DNA of 33,322 nt, taken from positions 1 to 33,322 of the forward strand of contig JAPYOW010000008.1 in NCBI GenBank assembly GCA_029937975.1, written 5' to 3'. The notes beneath the pieces are model-generated. The model was not told the DNA's origin, did not search any database, and saw only the letters and a program-made list of their open reading frames with translations. Of this stretch, positions 29,665 through 33,322 are shown piece after piece; position 1 is the stretch's first letter, and each line of letters opens with the position of its first letter. A program made the position numbers and the translations under genes. The DNA is from Methylococcaceae bacterium (GTDB lineage: Bacteria > Pseudomonadota > Gammaproteobacteria > Methylococcales > Methylomonadaceae).

Positions 29665-30630
29665 TTATGCTGACTGCACTTCCATTTTCTTTAACTGTTT
29701 TTCCAGCTCGTCGGCTAAAGGTGCTTTAAAACACATCACATCAGCTGTTACCGGGTGAGCAAATTGTAGTTGTTCAGCATGAAGAAACAATCGTTTGAAG
29801 CCTTTTTTTCTTAGACTCTTGTTCATATCCTCATCTCCATAACGAGTATCCCCTACAATAGGATGGCCTAGCCAGGCAGCATGAACTCTTATTTGATGGG
29901 TACGCCCTGTTTTAGGTGAGGCCTGGACCAAGGTAAGAGAGGAGTATTTCTGTATTCGTCTAAAAGATGTTTCAGCAGATTTACCGGCCTGACTCACTTT
30001 TACCATGCGCTCTCCCCCTTTACCAGTACTCCTTAGAAGAGGGGCGGTAACACACTGTTTCTTTCTGTCCCATTCTCCTGCTAATAAAGCAATATAGGTT
30101 TTTTTAACACCATCCCCTCGAAAAAGATCATGCAACTTCCTTAGTGCCGATCTTTTTTTTGCTACCAGCAAACAACCTGAAGTATCTTTATCCAGCCGAT
30201 GTGCTAATTCCAGAAACCGGGCATCGGGCCTTAATACTCTTAATGCTTCAATCACCCCCGAACTAATCCCGCTACCGCCATGTACCGCAAACCCTGCGGG
30301 TTTATTCAGAACCATTAACACGTCATCTTCGTACAAGATACCATGTTCAAGACTGTGTTTTAGCGTCGGTGTTAAATCAACATCATTATTTCGGGTGGCC
30401 ACCCTGACCGGGGGAACTCTGACACTATCGCCCACCGCCAGACGATACTTATTATTAATACGTCCTTTGTTAACTCTGACCTCACCCTTACGAATAATTC
30501 TATATATTCTTGTTTTAGGAACGCCTTTCAACAGAGTAATCAAAAAATTATCAATCCGCTGACCACTATTTTCTTCGGTGATTTCAACCCACCGAACTTT
30601 AGGTTTAACACTTATATCTTCCAATTTCAT
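29665..30630 (-). CDS. rluC: 23S rRNA pseudouridine synthase RluC
   Basis: S4 domain QRIDNFLITLLKGVPKTRIYRIIRKGEVRVN; LAHRLDKDTSGCLLVAK; TGRTHQIRVH; divergent from rne. Confidence 0.94.
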   Translation of the reverse strand: MKLEDISVKPKVRWVEITEENSGQRIDNFLITLLKGVPKTRIYRIIRKGEVRVNKGRINNKYRLAVGDSVRVPPVRVATRNNDVDLTPTLKHSLEHGILYEDDVLMVLNKPAGFAVHGGSGISSGVIEALRVLRPDARFLELAHRLDKDTSGCLLVAKKRSALRKLHDLFRGDGVKKTYIALLAGEWDRKKQCVTAPLLRSTGKGGERMVKVSQAGKSAETSFRRIQKYSSLTLVQASPKTGRTHQIRVHAAWLGHPIVGDTRYGDEDMNKSLRKKGFKRLFLHAEQLQFAHPVTADVMCFKAPLADELEKQLKKMEVQSA

Positions 30631-30731
30631 GGGGCTAATAATAACAGCATAAGCAATCTATTGACCGTTTAAATTGATACAAAGCATAAATATTGTTATA
30701 TTAGAAGGTTGTAGTTTATAAAAACTATCGA

Positions 30732-30829
30732 AAAGCTTGATTTCTGGATAGCCGAAAGGTCAGTACTTATAGTGCTGCCCGGGAACCTATTCAAAACCCG
30801 TGACACAAATAAGTATGCTTTCAAGCTTT
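30732..30829 (+). other. Candidate structured RNA element in the rne-rluC intergenic region
   Basis: Closing stem AAAGCTTGA/TCAAGCTTT; inner hairpins CAGTAC-TTATA-GTGCTG and CGGG...CCCG; GAAA loop; possible pseudoknot GGATAG/CTATTC. Confidence 0.45.
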
Positions 30830-31280
30830 ATTAACGGGAAAACATATGATAGCTTTTAACAGCAAAAAAAGGATTGAAATACGATCAGCATTGTTTTAAA
30901 TATGCCCGCATCAAGACCACGATGACAGGCAAGCAGCTTATAACAAACAACAATCTGACTACGTTTCAAACCAAACAGAATTCTGGGTTTTATCGCTCGA
31001 CCCATCATGAGCGATGTCGCTCCTAATAGAACAAAAAATACTAATTGGCAGGTGTGAAAAAATAACACCCTGCAATAGCAACAGAACTTATTTCGCCGGC
31101 TTACGATTATAAATTCGATATCAGAATTTAACAAAACTGCGTCATAAAACGTTATTAAATCGGCAAGAATTTAAAAATTTTAAATTTCGTGAATTATTCA
31201 CCTTTTGCAAAAGTCTGTTCAGGAATACATCCATTCCTTAGTACTTCTATCATGGATCAAAAACATACAAGGACTATACA

Positions 31281-33322
31281 ATGAAAAGAATGCTTATCAA
31301 TGCCACACAACCTGAAGAGTTGCGTGTTGCTTTGGTAGACGGTCAAAAGCTTTATGATTTTGACATCGAACTTCCTGCTAACGAACAAAAAAAATCCAAT
31401 GTCTACAAAGGTATTATTACTCGAGTCGAACCCAGTCTTGAGGCCGCCTTTGTTAACTATGGCGCGGAAAAACACGGATTCCTGCCCTTTAAAGAAATTT
31501 CAGCGAAATACAGATCTAGCTCAGCATCAAATTCAAAAGCCCCCTTCAAAGAAGGCCAGGAAGTTGTCGTTCAAATTGAAAAAGAAGAACGTGGCAACAA
31601 AGGTGCAGCATTAACCACCTATATTAGTTTAGCCGGTACCTATTTGGTACTCATGCCAAACAACCCTAAAGCAGGGGGTATTTCCAGACGCATTGAGGGT
31701 GAAACCCGCAATGAATTACGCGAAGTGATGGCGGCACTGGAAATTCCAGAACACATGGGACTGATCGTACGTACAGCGGGCTGCGGGAAAAATACCGAAG
31801 AACTACAGTGGGATTTAAATTATCTCCTACAACTCTGGGAAGCGATTGATCGTTCCAGCTCAGAACAACAGGCGCCTTTTCTTATTTTTCAGGAAAGCAA
31901 TGTCATCATCAGAGCACTGCGCGATCACCTAAGAAATGAAATCGATGAGATTTTAATAGACAAAGAATCCTCTTTCAAGCTAGTACAAAATTTTCTGAAA
32001 CAAGTAATGCCACATTTCTTACAAAAGGCAAAACTGTATCAGGACAGCGTCCCTTTATTTAGCCGCTACCAAATTGAGTCACAAATTGAAACAGCCTACA
32101 ACCGTGAGGTTACACTACCCTCCGGCGGCTCAGTTGTAATTGATTACACAGAAGCTTTAACCTCTATCGACATTAACTCTGCACGCGCCACCAAAGGTAG
32201 TGACATTGAAGAAACTGCTTTAAACACCAATCTGGAAGCGGCTAATGAAATAGCCCGTCAACTCCGTTTACGCGATTTGGGCGGCTTATTTGTCATTGAT
32301 TTCATTGACATGATGGCCAATAAAAACCAAAAAGCAGTGGAAAACCAATTACGCGATGCATTAAAAATTGACCGGGCAAGAATCCAAACCAGTCGTATTT
32401 CACGCTTTGGGTTACTGGAAATGTCCCGACAACGATTACGCCCTTCTTTAGGTGACGCCACTCAGCTGACGTGTCCACGTTGTAAGGGAGAAGGTTCAAT
32501 TCGTAACATCGAATCTGTAGCCCTGTCTGTCTTACGCATTATAGAAGAAGATGCCATGAAAAAAGGCACCTCCAAAATCGTTGCTCACTTACCCATTGAA
32601 TGTGCTACTTTTCTGTTAAATGAAAAACGACATGCCATACAAGAACTGGAAACACGTCGTAAAATTGATATTGTAATATTACCTAGCAAACACCTTGAAA
32701 CGCCGGCTTACAATGTTGAACGCATAAAATCGGACGATACTGACGAAAAACCGAGCCATTTGAAAATCAAGGCAGAAACCATTTCAGTGCCTGAATTTAT
32801 TCAAAAATCGTCGCATGTGGCTGAAAAACCAGCCATCAAAGAGTTTCTTCCTGATGCTCCCGCGCCTGTTCGTAACAAAAAATCGTCATCCAGCCTAATC
32901 CAGCGTTTCTGGCACAAACTAGTCGGTAACTCCGAAGACATAACTACAACATCCACTGCTGACAAGACAAAAACCACCAAGAAAAGTAGCTCAGAAGAAA
33001 AACCACGAAGTAATCGTAACAGAAACAAAAACGAGCGCCCAAGACGAAGTAACAACCAGAACCGCAATCCACGTCGAAATAACCCCAACCAGGATAGCCC
33101 GAAAAACACGACTGCCGAAGAAAATACCCGCTCTCAAAACGAAACACCGGCTAACACCGAGTCAGAGCAAAATAAACCCACTAATCCACAGCCTAGAAAC
33201 AAAACCAGAAGAGGCCCCAACAGAAGACGTAATCGCAACCCAAACCAAAGAAATCCTGAGCAAACAGCAGAAAAATCTTCAGAAACAAATACGGCCAATC
33301 AAACCCCCAAGCAACCGTCAAC
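31281..33322 (+). CDS. rne: Ribonuclease E, truncated by window end
   Basis: [77 protein letters not shown] Zn-link; basic Arg/Asn-rich C-terminus. Not in the ORF track because no stop lies in the window. Confidence 0.97.
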   Translation, partial: MKRMLINATQPEELRVALVDGQKLYDFDIELPANEQKKSNVYKGIITRVEPSLEAAFVNYGAEKHGFLPFKEISAKYRSSSASNSKAPFKEGQEVVVQIEKEERGNKGAALTTYISLAGTYLVLMPNNPKAGGISRRIEGETRNELREVMAALEIPEHMGLIVRTAGCGKNTEELQWDLNYLLQLWEAIDRSSSEQQAPFLIFQESNVIIRALRDHLRNEIDEILIDKESSFKLVQNFLKQVMPHFLQKAKLYQDSVPLFSRYQIESQIETAYNREVTLPSGGSVVIDYTEALTSIDINSARATKGSDIEETALNTNLEAANEIARQLRLRDLGGLFVIDFIDMMANKNQKAVENQLRDALKIDRARIQTSRISRFGLLEMSRQRLRPSLGDATQLTCPRCKGEGSIRNIESVALSVLRIIEEDAMKKGTSKIVAHLPIECATFLLNEKRHAIQELETRRKIDIVILPSKHLETPAYNVERIKSDDTDEKPSHLKIKAETISVPEFIQKSSHVAEKPAIKEFLPDAPAPVRNKKSSSSLIQRFWHKLVGNSEDITTTSTADKTKTTKKSSSEEKPRSNRNRNKNERPRRSNNQNRNPRRNNPNQDSPKNTTAEENTRSQNETPANTESEQNKPTNPQPRNKTRRGPNRRRNRNPNQRNPEQTAEKSSETNTANQTPKQPS

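Noticed and set aside
30856-31134. 92-aa minus-strand ORF in the rluC-rne gap
   Set aside because: No domain or coding character; lies in the probable rne leader.
32258-33147. Minus-strand ORFs opposite rne
   Set aside because: Shadow ORFs; the 32801-33147 ones arise from the Arg/Asn-rich low-complexity RNase E tail.
1-33322. CRISPR arrays, insertion sequences, prophage or toxin-antitoxin modules
   Set aside because: No regularly spaced repeats, transposase/integrase motifs or TA pairs were recognised; the window reads as conserved chromosome.

Overview
Core-genome window of a gammaproteobacterium; gene content and order suggest a Methylococcales-like lineage (low confidence). No CRISPR arrays, transposases or prophage genes were seen. 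Left to right it holds: tRNA-Leu(CAA); a minus-strand rpoH/ftsX/ftsE/ftsY block whose ftsY is fused in frame to a ctaA-like gene; SURF1 and a SCO-like gene; DUF2909 on the opposite strand; a cox cluster (coxC, cox11, an untracked 32-aa mini-ORF, coxA, coxB with a C-terminal cytochrome c domain); a bioBFHCD operon; comF; a YgjP-like protease; a truncated haemoglobin; a Bax inhibitor-1 family protein plus a putative lipoprotein; a REC-HPt protein; hinT-recR-ybaB-dnaX with the SRP 4.5S RNA; a PhoQ/PhoP-like system with a PepSY protein; a SppA-like protease, a HAD phosphatase and rluC; and rne, which runs off the right edge. The main observations are: (1) a CtaA-FtsY fusion ORF whose CtaA part has Gln in place of both N-half haem-ligand His residues; (2) a near-perfect CIRCE/HrcA operator in the rpoH leader; (3) an intrinsic terminator lying inside the signal-peptide codons of a GTG-started lipoprotein ORF; (4) candidate structured RNAs in the rne leader and downstream of the cox terminator; (5) BirA-operator-like half-sites in the bioB/comF divergent region.
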